Assembly (NCBI GenBank): GCA_011050675.1
Contig: DRFI01000021.1
Span: forward strand, 124,001 to 188,000
DNA from: Maribacter sp.
GTDB lineage: Bacteria; Bacteroidota; Bacteroidia; Flavobacteriales; Flavobacteriaceae
Reading direction: 5' to 3'
Length of the DNA: 64,000 nucleotides
Positions 18,050-27,436 of this stretch are shown here, piece by piece. How positions within the stretch are numbered: the stretch's first letter is position 1; the number at the start of each line of letters is the position of its first letter. Under the pieces are notes generated by a model. It was not told the DNA's origin and made no database searches. It was given only the letters and a program-made list of their open reading frames with translations. Made by a program: the position numbers and the translations under genes.

Positions 18050-19036
18050 CTAATTAAGTAAAACTCCGTTGCTTTTATGCATTTTATTAGCGCTATCTAC
18101 AATAATCACCTCAGTATCTCCAAGTTGATTAATTAGCGCCATACCACGGTCCAACCCCATTACAAAAATAGCGGTTGCCAAAGCGTCCGATAATTCTGCA
18201 CTTTTTGCAAAAACGGATACACTATTAATTCCCGTTGCCGGATAACCTGTTTTAGGATTCAGGATATGAGTGTATTTTTCATTACCTGATATAATAAAAT
18301 TACCATCACCACCTGTAGTTGCAACCGAGGATTCTAAAATTGGTATCCAAGAAGATATACCACCTTTTAAATCTGGATTCACCACACCTATAAGCCACTT
18401 ATCTCCCGTTACTTTTGTACCCCAAGTAGTTATGTCGCCATCTATATTAATGATACCTGCTTTTACTTCATTAGAAACTAGTAAGGCTTTCGCCTTATCA
18501 GCTGCGAAACCTTTGCCTATACCTCCAAAAGAAATACGCATTCCTTTTTTACTCAAATAAACAGATTGATCTTTACTATTTAAAATAATGTTTTTATATC
18601 CTATTTTGGGCTTGAGAACTTCAATATCGTTTTTTTTAGGCATAACCTCCATAGAACCGTCTAGTATCCATATATCGTTTAGAGCGGTAAAAGTGATATC
18701 AAAAGCACCATTTGTTATTTCTGATATTTGTATAGATCGTTCAATTAATTTGAATAGCTCCCAACTTACGGGCACAGGTTTAATTCCTGCATTTCTATTA
18801 ATTAAACTGGTTTCAGAATTTTCATCCCAAGATGATATTAACTTCTCAATTCTCTGAACCTCTGCCAGTGCCTCTTGTATATAAATAAACCCTAATTCTT
18901 CATCTTCAGAAATTACGGTGATATCAAAGCCACCACCCATTACCTCGTACGATTTTTTGATAGTCACGTATTTCTCATCTTGACCGTACGAATAGCAGGT
19001 CAATAGACAGAAGATTAAGGCACAAATTTTTCTCAC
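18050..19036 (-). CDS. apbE: FAD:protein FMN transferase
   Basis: Mg2+-dependent flavin transferase that attaches FMN to Ser/Thr of extracytoplasmic proteins such as Nqr/Rnf subunits. The 328-residue protein starts with a signal peptide (up to about residue 19), as usual for periplasmic ApbE. Family motifs visible are MGGGFDITV near residue 33, ISFGGIGKGFAADKA in the FAD pocket, NIDGDITTWG, and THILNPKTGYPA. It lies 85 bp downstream of a Rieske lipoprotein gene in the same direction. No NqrC/RnfG-like target is visible in the window. Confidence 0.93.
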   Translation of the reverse strand: MRKICALIFCLLTCYSYGQDEKYVTIKKSYEVMGGGFDITVISEDEELGFIYIQEALAEVQRIEKLISSWDENSETSLINRNAGIKPVPVSWELFKLIERSIQISEITNGAFDITFTALNDIWILDGSMEVMPKKNDIEVLKPKIGYKNIILNSKDQSVYLSKKGMRISFGGIGKGFAADKAKALLVSNEVKAGIINIDGDITTWGTKVTGDKWLIGVVNPDLKGGISSWIPILESSVATTGGDGNFIISGNEKYTHILNPKTGYPATGINSVSVFAKSAELSDALATAIFVMGLDRGMALINQLGDTEVIIVDSANKMHKSNGVLLN

Positions 19037-19121
19037 TTATTTTCTCTAATTGAAGATAGACATTGACATAAAGAATAATAAGTTAGGTTGGTGGTAATGT
19101 GGTTTAATTAAAATTTAATAG

Positions 19122-19565
19122 CTACTCGTAGACTCTTAACATCGAGCCTTCTAATGTTGTGTTGTATATTTTTAAAGCTTTTGAGGTACTATTCGGAATT
19201 TCATTTAAAGGAGTACCGGCTTGTGAAAATTTTGAACCGTGCACATCACAATAGAAAAAACCTCCATCTTGATTTATAAATCTAACCTGGTCGTATTGTT
19301 CGTGGCTACAAATTTGTGTTGCAGCAACAAACTCACCCTCTAAATTCTTAACGACAACTACAAGATTTTTAAGAATGAAGCCTCCATTGTTAGCTAATTT
19401 CGCTGCTTCTGAAGATTCTAAATCGATAGTGAAATCTACATCAGTTGGCGGTGTAACAATATCGCCTTCAACTGTACTGTCTTTTGAACAACTTCCTAGA
19501 CAAGGAAACGTAATTGCAAAGGCAGCACCTGCTCCTAACGTTCGTAAAAATTCTTTTCTTTCCAT
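19122..19565 (-). CDS. Rieske [2Fe-2S] lipoprotein
   Basis: Electron-transfer protein of 147 residues exported as a lipoprotein (LGSC, Cys26), with an N-terminal MERKEFLRTLGAG. The N-terminus is Tat-like with a single Arg-Lys, so a Tat route is uncertain. A compact Rieske domain carries both ligand pairs: Cys86/His88 (CSH) and Cys106/His109 (CDVH). It lacks the two extra cysteines that form the disulfide in high-potential Rieske proteins, so a lower potential is expected. Together with the downstream apbE it may belong to an envelope redox chain; that is inference. Confidence 0.85.
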   Translation of the reverse strand: MERKEFLRTLGAGAAFAITFPCLGSCSKDSTVEGDIVTPPTDVDFTIDLESSEAAKLANNGGFILKNLVVVVKNLEGEFVAATQICSHEQYDQVRFINQDGGFFYCDVHGSKFSQAGTPLNEIPNSTSKALKIYNTTLEGSMLRVYE

Positions 19566-19617
19566 AGCAAGATAGGTTTATACAAAAAGAACGATTTAAT
19601 TACTCTAATCGTATGTC

Positions 19618-20796
19618 TTAATACACAAAGGTTCCGTACTTACTTGAAATTGTTAGTTTTTTTGAATCTGATGCCTCTACCCTACCAATAATTTGGGCAT
19701 TTACACCAAAACTTTTAGAAATATCAATAATATCATTTGCTATTTCTTCAGGTAGGTAAAATTCTAATCTATGCCCACAATTAAAAACCTTATACATCTC
19801 TTTCCAATCTGTACCAGACTGTTCCTGAATGAGTTTGAATAATGGCGGCACATCAAATAAATCATCTTTTACTACATGTAATTCATCTATAAAATGAAGA
19901 ATTTTAGTTTGCGCCCCACCACTACAGTGTATCATTCCATGAATTTCATTAGAATTATATTTTGAAAGTATTTTTTTAACAATCGGTGCATATGTTCTTG
20001 TTGGTGAAAGCACCAATTTACCTGCATCGATTGGTGAATTTTCAACCTTATCGGTTAATTTCACATTACCAGAATACACTAGATCTTTAGGCACTTCAGC
20101 ATCGAAACTTTCAGGAAATTTCTCAGCTAAATAATTCGAGAAAACATCATGTCTCGCAGAAGTAAGTCCATTACTTCCCATACCGCCATTATATTCCTTT
20201 TCATAATTAGCTTGACCAAAAGACTCTAGGCCAACAATTACGTCTCCAGCTTTTATATTAGCATTATCTATAACGTCACTCCTTTTTAAACGAGCCGTAA
20301 CGGTAGAATCTACAATTATAGTTCTAACTAAATCCCCAACATCTGCAGTTTCGCCACCCGTTGAGTGTATGGTAATACCAAACTCACCTAAATCGTTGAT
20401 CAGTTCTTCTGTACCATTGATAATTGCCGAAAGTACTTCTCCAGGAATTTTATTTTTATTTCTTCCAATTGTAGAAGAAAGCATAATATTATTGGTCGCA
20501 CCAACACAGATTAAATCATCAATATTCATAATCAATGCATCTTGCGCAATACCTTTCCAAACCGATATATCTCCGGTTTCTTTCCAATACATGTACGCCA
20601 AAGAAGATTTGGTTCCAGCCCCATCTGCATGCATTACCAAACAATAGTCCTCATCTCCCGTCAAATAATCAGGAACTATTTTACAAAATGCCTTTGGGAA
20701 AAGACCTTTATCAATATTCTTTATAGCATTGTGTACATCTTCCTTTGAGGCAGACACTCCGCGTTGCTGATATCTTTCACTGCTTGATCTGGACAT
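19618..20796 (-). CDS. purM: Phosphoribosylformylglycinamidine cyclo-ligase (AIR synthase)
   Basis: Converts FGAM to AIR with ATP in purine synthesis. The 392-residue product has the PurM/PurL two-domain fold. It carries VMHADGAGTKSSLAY in the nucleotide/substrate loop, ITIHSTGGETADVGDLVRT, and GLESFGQANYEKEYNGGMGSNGLT. It differs in length and sequence from E. coli PurM and matches the Bacteroidota form often named AIR synthase-related protein. Monocistronic, on the same strand as glnN, which ends upstream of it at 20891. Confidence 0.88.
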   Translation of the reverse strand: MSRSSSERYQQRGVSASKEDVHNAIKNIDKGLFPKAFCKIVPDYLTGDEDYCLVMHADGAGTKSSLAYMYWKETGDISVWKGIAQDALIMNIDDLICVGATNNIMLSSTIGRNKNKIPGEVLSAIINGTEELINDLGEFGITIHSTGGETADVGDLVRTIIVDSTVTARLKRSDVIDNANIKAGDVIVGLESFGQANYEKEYNGGMGSNGLTSARHDVFSNYLAEKFPESFDAEVPKDLVYSGNVKLTDKVENSPIDAGKLVLSPTRTYAPIVKKILSKYNSNEIHGMIHCSGGAQTKILHFIDELHVVKDDLFDVPPLFKLIQEQSGTDWKEMYKVFNCGHRLEFYLPEEIANDIIDISKSFGVNAQIIGRVEASDSKKLTISSKYGTFVY

Positions 20797-20890
20797 AATT
20801 AAAAATTTGTGGCAAAAATAAGGGAATCATTAAAACTGCAACCTTAGAACAGCTTAATATTCCCTCATTTTTTCAATTACTTATTAAGAC

Positions 20891-23077
20891 TTACTCAATA
20901 AATAGCAATTCTCTATATTTTGTTAACGGCCATAGGTTGTTATCCATTAGCTTCTCTAACTTATCGCTATGCAATCTAATATCAGAAAAATATGGTTTTA
21001 CATTATAACAATAAGCCTCGGCTTTCTTTTTAGTGTCTTTTAACGCATTTGCTTTTTTACGGGCATCTGCCATTGCGTCTACCATTTTTTTGATACCTAC
21101 CACATGTTCTGCAATTTCCTCTATCATGGTCAATTGCCCTTCTGAGAATTTTTTATGTGCCGCTCCATATATTTCCTTTAAACCAGATACATTCTTTATC
21201 AACTTGTTTTGATACTCTAAAGCTGATGGCATAATATATCCATATACCAGTTCATTATAAACCCTACCCTCAATTTGTACGTGTAAAATATAATTCTCTA
21301 AATCTACTTCTTGACGAGCGCTTACCTCAACCTTACTCATAACGTTCATTGACTCAAACAGTGCTATACTATCTTTAGATGTCAATACTTCAAGAGCTTC
21401 TGGGGTATTTCGGTTATTACTAAGTTTTCTTCTCTTAGCCTCATTTTCCCATTCTGCACTATATCCATCACCATCAAAACGAATACGCTTAGATGTTTTT
21501 ATATACTCACGAAGTACATTAAAAACAGCCTCATCCTTTTTCAAGCTTTTCTTATCAACTAATAAATCTACCTCCTTTTTAAAATCTCGTAGTTGTTTGG
21601 CTACGATGGTATTTAAAATAGTCATTGGCTTGGCGCAATTTGTTTTTGCACCAACGCCACGCATTTCAAATTTATTTCCGGTAAATGCAAAAGGTGATGT
21701 TCTGTTACGGTCGGTGTTATCCATTAAAATTTCTGGAATCTTACCAACCACATTAAGTTTTAATTCTGTTTTTTCCTCAGGAGATAATTTCCCTTTAGAA
21801 ACACCTTCCAATTCATCTAAAACATTACTTAATTGCGAACCTACAAATATGGAAAATATTGCTGGCGGAGCTTCATTCGCCCCTAAACGATAATCGTTAC
21901 CTGCCGATGCAATTGAAGAACGCAAAAGCTCTTCATAAGTATCTACGGCTTTAATTGTATTTATAAAAAAGGTTAGAAATTGTAAGTTCTTCATTGGTGT
22001 AGAACCAGGGCTAAGAAGATTTACACCGGTATCTGTTGCCAATGACCAGTTGTTATGTTTACCAGAACCATTTATACCTGCAAATGGTTTTTCGTGAAAC
22101 AAAACTTTAAAATGATGTTTGTCTGCAATTTTATCCATCACATCCATTAAAAGAAGGTTATGGTCTATTGCTAAGTTTGCCTCCTCAAAAACCGGTGCAA
22201 GCTCAAATTGATTAGGAGCCACCTCATTATGTCTAGTTTTAACAGGAATTCCCAACTTGGTACACTCTTTTTCCAAGTCGCTCATAAAACTAAGAACACG
22301 ACTAGGAATTACTCCAAAATAATGATCATCTAACTGTTGACCTTTTGCAGGTGTTTCACCAACCAAGGTTCGCCCAGTCATCATAATATCTGGTCTAGAA
22401 TGCGCAAGAGCTTTGTCAATCAGAAAATATTCTTGTTCCCATCCTAAGGTTGCATTTACTTTCGACACATTTTTGTCAAAATACTTTGCAACAGCAGTAG
22501 CTGCATCATCAACAGCACTTAACGCCCTTAATAATGGAGCCTTATTATCTAAAGCTTCTCCTGTATAAGAAACAAAAATAGTAGGAATACACAGGGTAGT
22601 TCCATAAATAAATGCCGGTGAAGAAGGATCCCATGCGGTATATCCTCTTGCTTCAAACGTGTTTCTAATTCCACCACTTGGAAAACTAGAAGCATCTGGT
22701 TCTTGTTGAACTAATTGTCCGCCTCCAAACTTCTCTAAAGCTGTACCATCTGGTAACAAATCAAAAAATGCGTCATGCTTTTCTGCCGTAGAACCTGTTA
22801 ACGGTTGAAACCAATGTGTGTAATGCGTAGCACCCATAGATATGGCCCATCCTTTAATAGCCTCGGCTACTTGATCAGCAATTTTTCGGTCAATTTTAGA
22901 GCCAGAAACCATTGCCCCCTTTAAACTCTCTAATGCATCTTTAGTAAGATATTGCAACATCTTACTTTCATTAAACACATTGATACCGAACAACTCAGAC
23001 CGCCTTCCTTTTTCTTCTATGGCAATACTAGTTCTCTTCTGACTTTCGGCAATTGCAGCAAATCTTGATGACATCAT
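20891..23077 (-). CDS. glnN: Glutamine synthetase type III
   Basis: ATP-dependent ammonium assimilation into glutamine. The 728-residue size and the sequence are typical of the dodecameric GSIII type common in Bacteroidota. Motifs seen are HNEVAPNQFELAPVFEEAN, GINGSGKHNNWSLATDTG, RLGANEAPPAIFSIF, and DRNRTSPFAFTGNKFEMRG. It is transcribed divergently from glnII (23265) and both face the same 187-bp regulatory gap. GSIII is not controlled by adenylylation, so transcriptional control is likely. Confidence 0.97.
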   Translation of the reverse strand: MMSSRFAAIAESQKRTSIAIEEKGRRSELFGINVFNESKMLQYLTKDALESLKGAMVSGSKIDRKIADQVAEAIKGWAISMGATHYTHWFQPLTGSTAEKHDAFFDLLPDGTALEKFGGGQLVQQEPDASSFPSGGIRNTFEARGYTAWDPSSPAFIYGTTLCIPTIFVSYTGEALDNKAPLLRALSAVDDAATAVAKYFDKNVSKVNATLGWEQEYFLIDKALAHSRPDIMMTGRTLVGETPAKGQQLDDHYFGVIPSRVLSFMSDLEKECTKLGIPVKTRHNEVAPNQFELAPVFEEANLAIDHNLLLMDVMDKIADKHHFKVLFHEKPFAGINGSGKHNNWSLATDTGVNLLSPGSTPMKNLQFLTFFINTIKAVDTYEELLRSSIASAGNDYRLGANEAPPAIFSIFVGSQLSNVLDELEGVSKGKLSPEEKTELKLNVVGKIPEILMDNTDRNRTSPFAFTGNKFEMRGVGAKTNCAKPMTILNTIVAKQLRDFKKEVDLLVDKKSLKKDEAVFNVLREYIKTSKRIRFDGDGYSAEWENEAKRRKLSNNRNTPEALEVLTSKDSIALFESMNVMSKVEVSARQEVDLENYILHVQIEGRVYNELVYGYIMPSALEYQNKLIKNVSGLKEIYGAAHKKFSEGQLTMIEEIAEHVVGIKKMVDAMADARKKANALKDTKKKAEAYCYNVKPYFSDIRLHSDKLEKLMDNNLWPLTKYRELLFIE

Positions 23078-23138
23078 AATATAAATACATTGTTAATTTG
23101 ACAAAATTACGTTCTATAAATAGATATATGACAAAATA

Positions 23139-23196
23139 CCCAACAAAAAATAGGGGTAGATAACAAAATATTTAATTTTTACAGATTAACCCCCTC
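23139..23196 (+). promoter_or_regulatory. Paired CCCTA-N7-TAGGG-like sites between glnN and glnII
   Basis: CCCAA-N7-TAGGG (23139-23155, centre 23147) is one base off the 17-bp core seen twice before glnB. A second, half-conserved site begins with five C, CCCCCTC (23190-23196), and takes the place of a full site centred on 23200, again 53 bp away. The five-C run matches the near site of glnB. From it to the AACATAT-type -7 box is 33-34 bp in both promoters. The full site also lies just upstream of the possible glnN promoter on the other strand, so one protein could serve both genes. Confidence 0.6.
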
Positions 23197-23200
23197 TAAA

Positions 23201-23232
23201 ATTGATACAGATTGATAAAAAACATATTTTTG
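23201..23232 (+). promoter_or_regulatory. Promoter of glnII
   Basis: ATTG (23201-23204), 20 bp, then TATTTTTG (23225-23232) fits the Bacteroidota consensus. It lies inside what would be coding sequence if the upstream ATT-type extension were used, so it also argues for the ATG at 23265 as the real start. Confidence 0.6.
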
Positions 23233-23264
23233 TTTGTCTTTTATTAAAAAATAACGAACATATT

Positions 23265-24287
23265 ATGGCCAAAATTAAATTAGAATACATCTGGTTAGAT
23301 GGGTACTTTCCAACACAAAACATGCGAAGCAAAACGAAAGTTGAAGAGCATGAAGATTTTAAAGGAACTATTGAAGAGTTAGGTAATTGGTCTTTTGACG
23401 GATCTTCTACTAGACAAGCTTCAGGTGGAGCTTCTGATTGTTTATTAGTGCCTGTAGCAATTTACCCAGACCCAGACAGAATCAACGGTTATTTAGTAAT
23501 GACTGAAGTAATGAATGCAGATGGAACATCTCACGTTTCTAATGGAAGAGCAACAATCGATGACGAGGATGATGATTTCTGGTTTGGTTTTGAGCAAGAG
23601 TATTTTATAATGGATACCAAAACTCAAATGCCATTAGGTTTCCCTATTGGAGGGTATCCTGCACCACAAGGTATGTACTACTGTTCAGTTGGTGGTTTAC
23701 ATACTCACGGTAGAGATTTAGTTGAAGAACATGCTGATTTATGTATTGATGCAGGTTTAAACTTTGAGGGAATTAACCAAGAAGTTGCTTCTGGACAATG
23801 GGAGTTTCAATTGTTTGCAAAAGGCGCTAAAAAAGCAGGTGATGAAATCTGGATAGCGAGATACCTTCTTGACAGATTAACAGAAAAATACGGATACTAT
23901 ATTGAGTATCACCCAAAGCCGTTAGGAAAAGATATGGATTGGAATGGATCAGGTATGCATGCTAACTTCTCAAACACCGCTCTAAGAACTAGTGGTAGCA
24001 AAGATGTTTATGCAGCAATCTGTGAGTCTTTTAGACCATTGGTTAAAGAACATATTGCCGTTTACGGTGAGTTTAACGACCAACGTTTAACTGGTTTACA
24101 CGAAACTGCTTCAATTAATGATTTCTCTTGGGGTGTTTCTGATAGAGGTGCATCTATTCGTATTCCAATAATTGCTGTTGAAAAAGGATATAAAGGTTGG
24201 TTAGAAGACAGAAGACCAGCTTCTAATGGTGATCCATACAAGATTGCTGCGAGAATCATCAAAACTGTAAAAACAGCTAAGATATAA
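23265..24287 (+). CDS. glnII: Glutamine synthetase type II (eukaryote-like, beta-grasp)
   Basis: Second glutamine synthetase, of the short GSII type found in eukaryotes and some bacteria. The start MAKIKLEYIWLDG at 23265 gives 340 residues; the reading frame is open further upstream, but that stretch contains the promoter. Motifs: WSFDGSSTRQASGG at the beta-grasp/active-site junction, FGFEQEYFIMD, NGSGMHANFS, and TGLHETASINDFSWGVSDRGASIR. It is divergent from glnN. Presence of both GSII and GSIII implies condition-specific control of ammonium assimilation. Confidence 0.94.
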   Translation: MAKIKLEYIWLDGYFPTQNMRSKTKVEEHEDFKGTIEELGNWSFDGSSTRQASGGASDCLLVPVAIYPDPDRINGYLVMTEVMNADGTSHVSNGRATIDDEDDDFWFGFEQEYFIMDTKTQMPLGFPIGGYPAPQGMYYCSVGGLHTHGRDLVEEHADLCIDAGLNFEGINQEVASGQWEFQLFAKGAKKAGDEIWIARYLLDRLTEKYGYYIEYHPKPLGKDMDWNGSGMHANFSNTALRTSGSKDVYAAICESFRPLVKEHIAVYGEFNDQRLTGLHETASINDFSWGVSDRGASIRIPIIAVEKGYKGWLEDRRPASNGDPYKIAARIIKTVKTAKI

Positions 24288-24313
24288 TACCAAATTAATT
24301 GTCGATTATACTA

Positions 24314-24345
24314 AAAACGCCTTGAACAAGTTCAAGGCGTTTTTT
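24314..24345. terminator. Bidirectional terminator after glnII
   Basis: A 14-bp perfect inverted repeat (AAAACGCCTTGAAC with GTTCAAGGCGTTTT) with a tiny loop and T-run. The stop codon of the convergent gene sits at its right edge (24344). Confidence 0.9.
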
Positions 24346-25990
24346 ATTGGTCTACAGTGCTCCTTAATGGGGTATTCATCCAGTAGTTATCAAAATTATT
24401 TGGCTTGCTATTAGGTTGATTATCAAAGATTGGTCTCTTTTTATCCATCAATAAGCTGTTATCAATATAACGAGGCTTAGAATTATTTTCTTGAACAAAA
24501 TACTCCCTATATTGATTATAATATTTAGTAGTCCACATACCTACTTCATTCCCATCGTCATCTCTTAATTCTGATAGATTAAACTCAACCAAATCACTCA
24601 TGAATTGCTCCTTCTCTACATCGAACTCCTCAAAAAACTTTTTAAATTTAGCGTTACTCAAATTAGGGTAAAGAACCAATTGATTCCCTATAACCACAGC
24701 ACGATCAATTTTAATTGATTGACCTTTGAAAAGAATACCTTTTTTCCACAAATTATTAATGATCAAGCCATTAATATCTTTATTGAAATTCAGAACAAAA
24801 TTATCATGATTAAATTCAATTTTTTTCTTTTCCAGTCTTTCTGCAGTAAAATTAAAATCAATAAATTCTACATTGATTTTTGGAGGTACAAGAACTTTAA
24901 AATTATTATTTAAAGAGATAAAATTTAAAAACATTTTATCCCCATTCTTACGATACTCGGTCACAACATCAAAAATTAAGGTTTTTCTCACTCCATTCTT
25001 ATCAGAAACATTTAAAGAGTTTTTTCCTTTGGTATGGTACAAAGCATATTTTAATCTATTAATAGAAAAATTACTTTTATTTATGTATAATTTACCTACT
25101 GCTAAATAGTTGTATTTTTTCTTAGTGAATTCAATCGTGTACACATAATCATCATTTAAAAAGGTATCATTGGTACGTTTAAAAGAGTGTTCATTTAACA
25201 AATCAGTGTCTAATTTGTAGACAAAAGAATAAGAGCTCATTTCATGGTTTCTAATAGCATTATGTACGCTTAAAATAACAAATTCATTTCCTCCATAACC
25301 ATCCAAAAATGCTCTGTCAATTACTTTTCCACCTTCTTTTAAATCATAGTCATAAGGTTTTAATGCGAAAGTATCTCGTCTAAAATCTATGTTTTCTATG
25401 TAGTCATAAATAAGAACTTTTGAAGTTGTCGAATCTACCGCATTAAACCCTTGATCAACTACTTCAATAATAGCTTCATTAAGATTTATAATTTCGTCAT
25501 GATCCATTTGGTAATCTCGATAATAGCCTATTTGCGAATATGGTTCAATAGGATAATTGGAAGTAATTAACGAAATAGCTTTTGAAACTATTTCTTTTGG
25601 AGATAATTCTTTTTTTAGCCTTTTAGGCGCAATTACATCAACTTCTGTTAATTGCAATGTTGATGGACGTAATTTAACAACAACATTAGTATCCTTTATA
25701 AATTCAGTGATAGAAAGCTCTTCTTTCTCGTACCCCATTGAAGAAAATACCAATATATCTCCTAATTCTTTATAATTCGACGGAATTCTAAAACCTCCAT
25801 CAAAATTAGAAATAACACCGGTCTGTCTATCTTTCAAATGGATGTTTGCAAAAACTATGGCTTCTCCATTACTAGCATCAAGAACATAGCCATATAAATA
25901 TTCTCCACTTTGTGCAGATAAACCTTGTATGACTACAAGTAATAAAACCGTTAGATAAAGTACCTTTTTTTTAAATCGATTTACATTCAT
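24344..25990 (-). CDS. Exported protein with carboxypeptidase-like regulatory domain
   Basis: Envelope protein of unknown function. The ATG at 25990 is the best start because it leads into a signal peptide (MNVNRFKKKVLYLTVLLLVV, cleaved near SAQ), giving 548 residues; an in-frame start 63 bp upstream lacks that. Residues about 30-110 form a CarboxypepD_reg-like beta-sandwich (YLYGYVLDASNGEAIVFANIHL), as in TonB-linked proteins, but no barrel or plug follows. The middle is beta-rich with many charged residues. The start overlaps the antiporter stop by one base (TAATG), so translation is coupled. Confidence 0.7.
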   Translation of the reverse strand: MNVNRFKKKVLYLTVLLLVVIQGLSAQSGEYLYGYVLDASNGEAIVFANIHLKDRQTGVISNFDGGFRIPSNYKELGDILVFSSMGYEKEELSITEFIKDTNVVVKLRPSTLQLTEVDVIAPKRLKKELSPKEIVSKAISLITSNYPIEPYSQIGYYRDYQMDHDEIINLNEAIIEVVDQGFNAVDSTTSKVLIYDYIENIDFRRDTFALKPYDYDLKEGGKVIDRAFLDGYGGNEFVILSVHNAIRNHEMSSYSFVYKLDTDLLNEHSFKRTNDTFLNDDYVYTIEFTKKKYNYLAVGKLYINKSNFSINRLKYALYHTKGKNSLNVSDKNGVRKTLIFDVVTEYRKNGDKMFLNFISLNNNFKVLVPPKINVEFIDFNFTAERLEKKKIEFNHDNFVLNFNKDINGLIINNLWKKGILFKGQSIKIDRAVVIGNQLVLYPNLSNAKFKKFFEEFDVEKEQFMSDLVEFNLSELRDDDGNEVGMWTTKYYNQYREYFVQENNSKPRYIDNSLLMDKKRPIFDNQPNSKPNNFDNYWMNTPLRSTVDQ

Positions 25991-26928
25991 TAAGAAATAG
26001 TTACATAGACGAAAGTCAAGTAAATTCCTACAAGAATTATGCCATCTCTCCAACCCAAACGCAATCCCTTAGGTATAAATACTAAAGGAAGAATAAGGAA
26101 AGAGATACCTAGCATCCAAAAGATATCGTTCGTCAAAAGACCTTGATCCATAACTTGAATAGGAGTAATTATAGAAGTAATCCCTAAAACTGCCAATAAA
26201 TTAAAAATATTAGAACCTATTAAGTTCCCTAATGATATCGCTTTTTCTTTCTTAATCACCGCAATAATAGATGCCGCCAATTCGGGTATACTTGTACCAA
26301 CAGAAACTATAGTAATTGCTATTACACGCTCACTAACTCCAAATACGGTTGCCATACCAACAGCTCCATTAATCAATAATTCAGCCCCCCCCCATAGAGC
26401 ACCTCCTCCCAAACCTAAAAATAAAGCCGTCTTATAGGTCGGCATCATAACATCAGGTTCATCTTCTTCATCTATAACTGCCGGTTTTTGAAAACGGAGT
26501 AAATACACTAAAAATAGAAACAGAAATACTACCATTACAATACCTTCATATTGCTCCAATACTCCATCAAAATAAATAAAGAAGAAAAAGAGTAAAGAGG
26601 CAAGCATCATTACAGGCCAGTCTGTCGTATAAAAGCTTTTACTAACATCAATTGGACTTAACAAAATTGTAATTGCAAGTACCAAGCCTAAATTGGCAAT
26701 ATTGGACCCTACTACATTCCCAAGCGCCAAATCTGGAAAACCATCCAAAGCAGCATTTATACTTACAATAAGTTCTGGCGCAGATGTAGCAAAAGAAACC
26801 ACTGTCATACCTATTACAATTTTAGGAATCTTTAATTTCAACGATAAATCAACCGCAGCTTTTAACAGCCAATTTCCACCGGCTATCAATAAAACAAGCC
26901 CACTAAGAATAAATAAAAAGTTCAGCAT
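25990..26928 (-). CDS. Sodium/calcium exchanger family antiporter
   Basis: Inner-membrane K+-independent Na+/Ca2+ antiporter of the CaCA (YrbG-like) group, about 312 residues from the ATG at 26928, chosen because it begins directly with the first helix (MLNFLFILSGLVLL); an ATG 17 codons upstream is also possible. The two inverted alpha-repeats are visible: GMTVVSFATSAPELIVS and TIVSVGTSIPELAAS, with matching GNVVGSNIANLGLV and GNLIGSNIFNLLAV. A short acidic cytosolic loop (DEEDEPDVM) separates them. It is the first gene of a two-gene operon. Confidence 0.9.
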   Translation of the reverse strand: MLNFLFILSGLVLLIAGGNWLLKAAVDLSLKLKIPKIVIGMTVVSFATSAPELIVSINAALDGFPDLALGNVVGSNIANLGLVLAITILLSPIDVSKSFYTTDWPVMMLASLLFFFFIYFDGVLEQYEGIVMVVFLFLFLVYLLRFQKPAVIDEEDEPDVMMPTYKTALFLGLGGGALWGGAELLINGAVGMATVFGVSERVIAITIVSVGTSIPELAASIIAVIKKEKAISLGNLIGSNIFNLLAVLGITSIITPIQVMDQGLLTNDIFWMLGISFLILPLVFIPKGLRLGWRDGIILVGIYLTFVYVTIS

Positions 26929-27014
26929 TAATTGAGTTTGTACAAATATAAATAGAAGAAATCTCTTAGCATATGACAATTGATACGATATGAAAACTAT
27001 ATTTATCGTTAAAT

Positions 27015-27050
27015 AACTATTTTTATAGTTTTAAAACTATAAAAATAGTT
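27015..27050 (+). promoter_or_regulatory. 36-bp perfect palindrome, likely BlaI-type double operator
   Basis: Every base from 27015 to 27050 pairs around a centre between 27032 and 27033. Each half contains ACTATTTTTATAGT-type symmetry (or its complement), so the element can be read as two adjacent dyads. It ends 23 bp before the first ATG of a BlaI/MecI repressor gene, a family that autoregulates by binding such tandem dyads. Confidence 0.75.
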
Positions 27051-27073
27051 TACATTAGCCGTAGAATTATTTT

Positions 27074-27436
27074 ATGATGGAAAAACTTACTAATAAAGAA
27101 GAGGAAATAATGAAAATTCTATGGCAGCTAAAAAAAGCTTTTGTCAAGGAAATAATGGAAGAAGTCACAGAAAATAAACCACATTACAATACCTTATCTA
27201 CTATTGTTAGAAATTTAGAGGAGAAGAAATTTGTAGGTTTTACTGCATATGGTAAAACACATCAATATTACCCGATAGTTAAAAAAGAAGATTACTATAA
27301 GGCATATGTAAACGAGGACATGGTAGGATATTTTGATAATTCTTATAAAAACTTAGTATCCTTTTTTGCCAAGGAGGAAAAAATTTCGGTGAAAGAATTA
27401 AAAGAAATTATCAATTTAATTGAAAACGGGAAATAG
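27074..27436 (+). CDS. BlaI/MecI/CopY-family transcriptional repressor
   Basis: Winged-helix repressor of 120 residues: KLTNKEEEIMKILWQLKKAFVKEIMEEV forms the first helices, NTLSTIVRNLEEKKFVGF is the recognition and dimer region, and the C-terminal helices mediate dimerisation. In known systems the partner M56 peptidase inactivates it on sensing a ligand. The M56 gene follows with no gap (TAG then ATG). Two ATGs (27074, 27077) are possible starts. No beta-lactamase or copper pump is nearby, so the inducer is unknown. Confidence 0.92.
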   Translation: MMEKLTNKEEEIMKILWQLKKAFVKEIMEEVTENKPHYNTLSTIVRNLEEKKFVGFTAYGKTHQYYPIVKKEDYYKAYVNEDMVGYFDNSYKNLVSFFAKEEKISVKELKEIINLIENGK

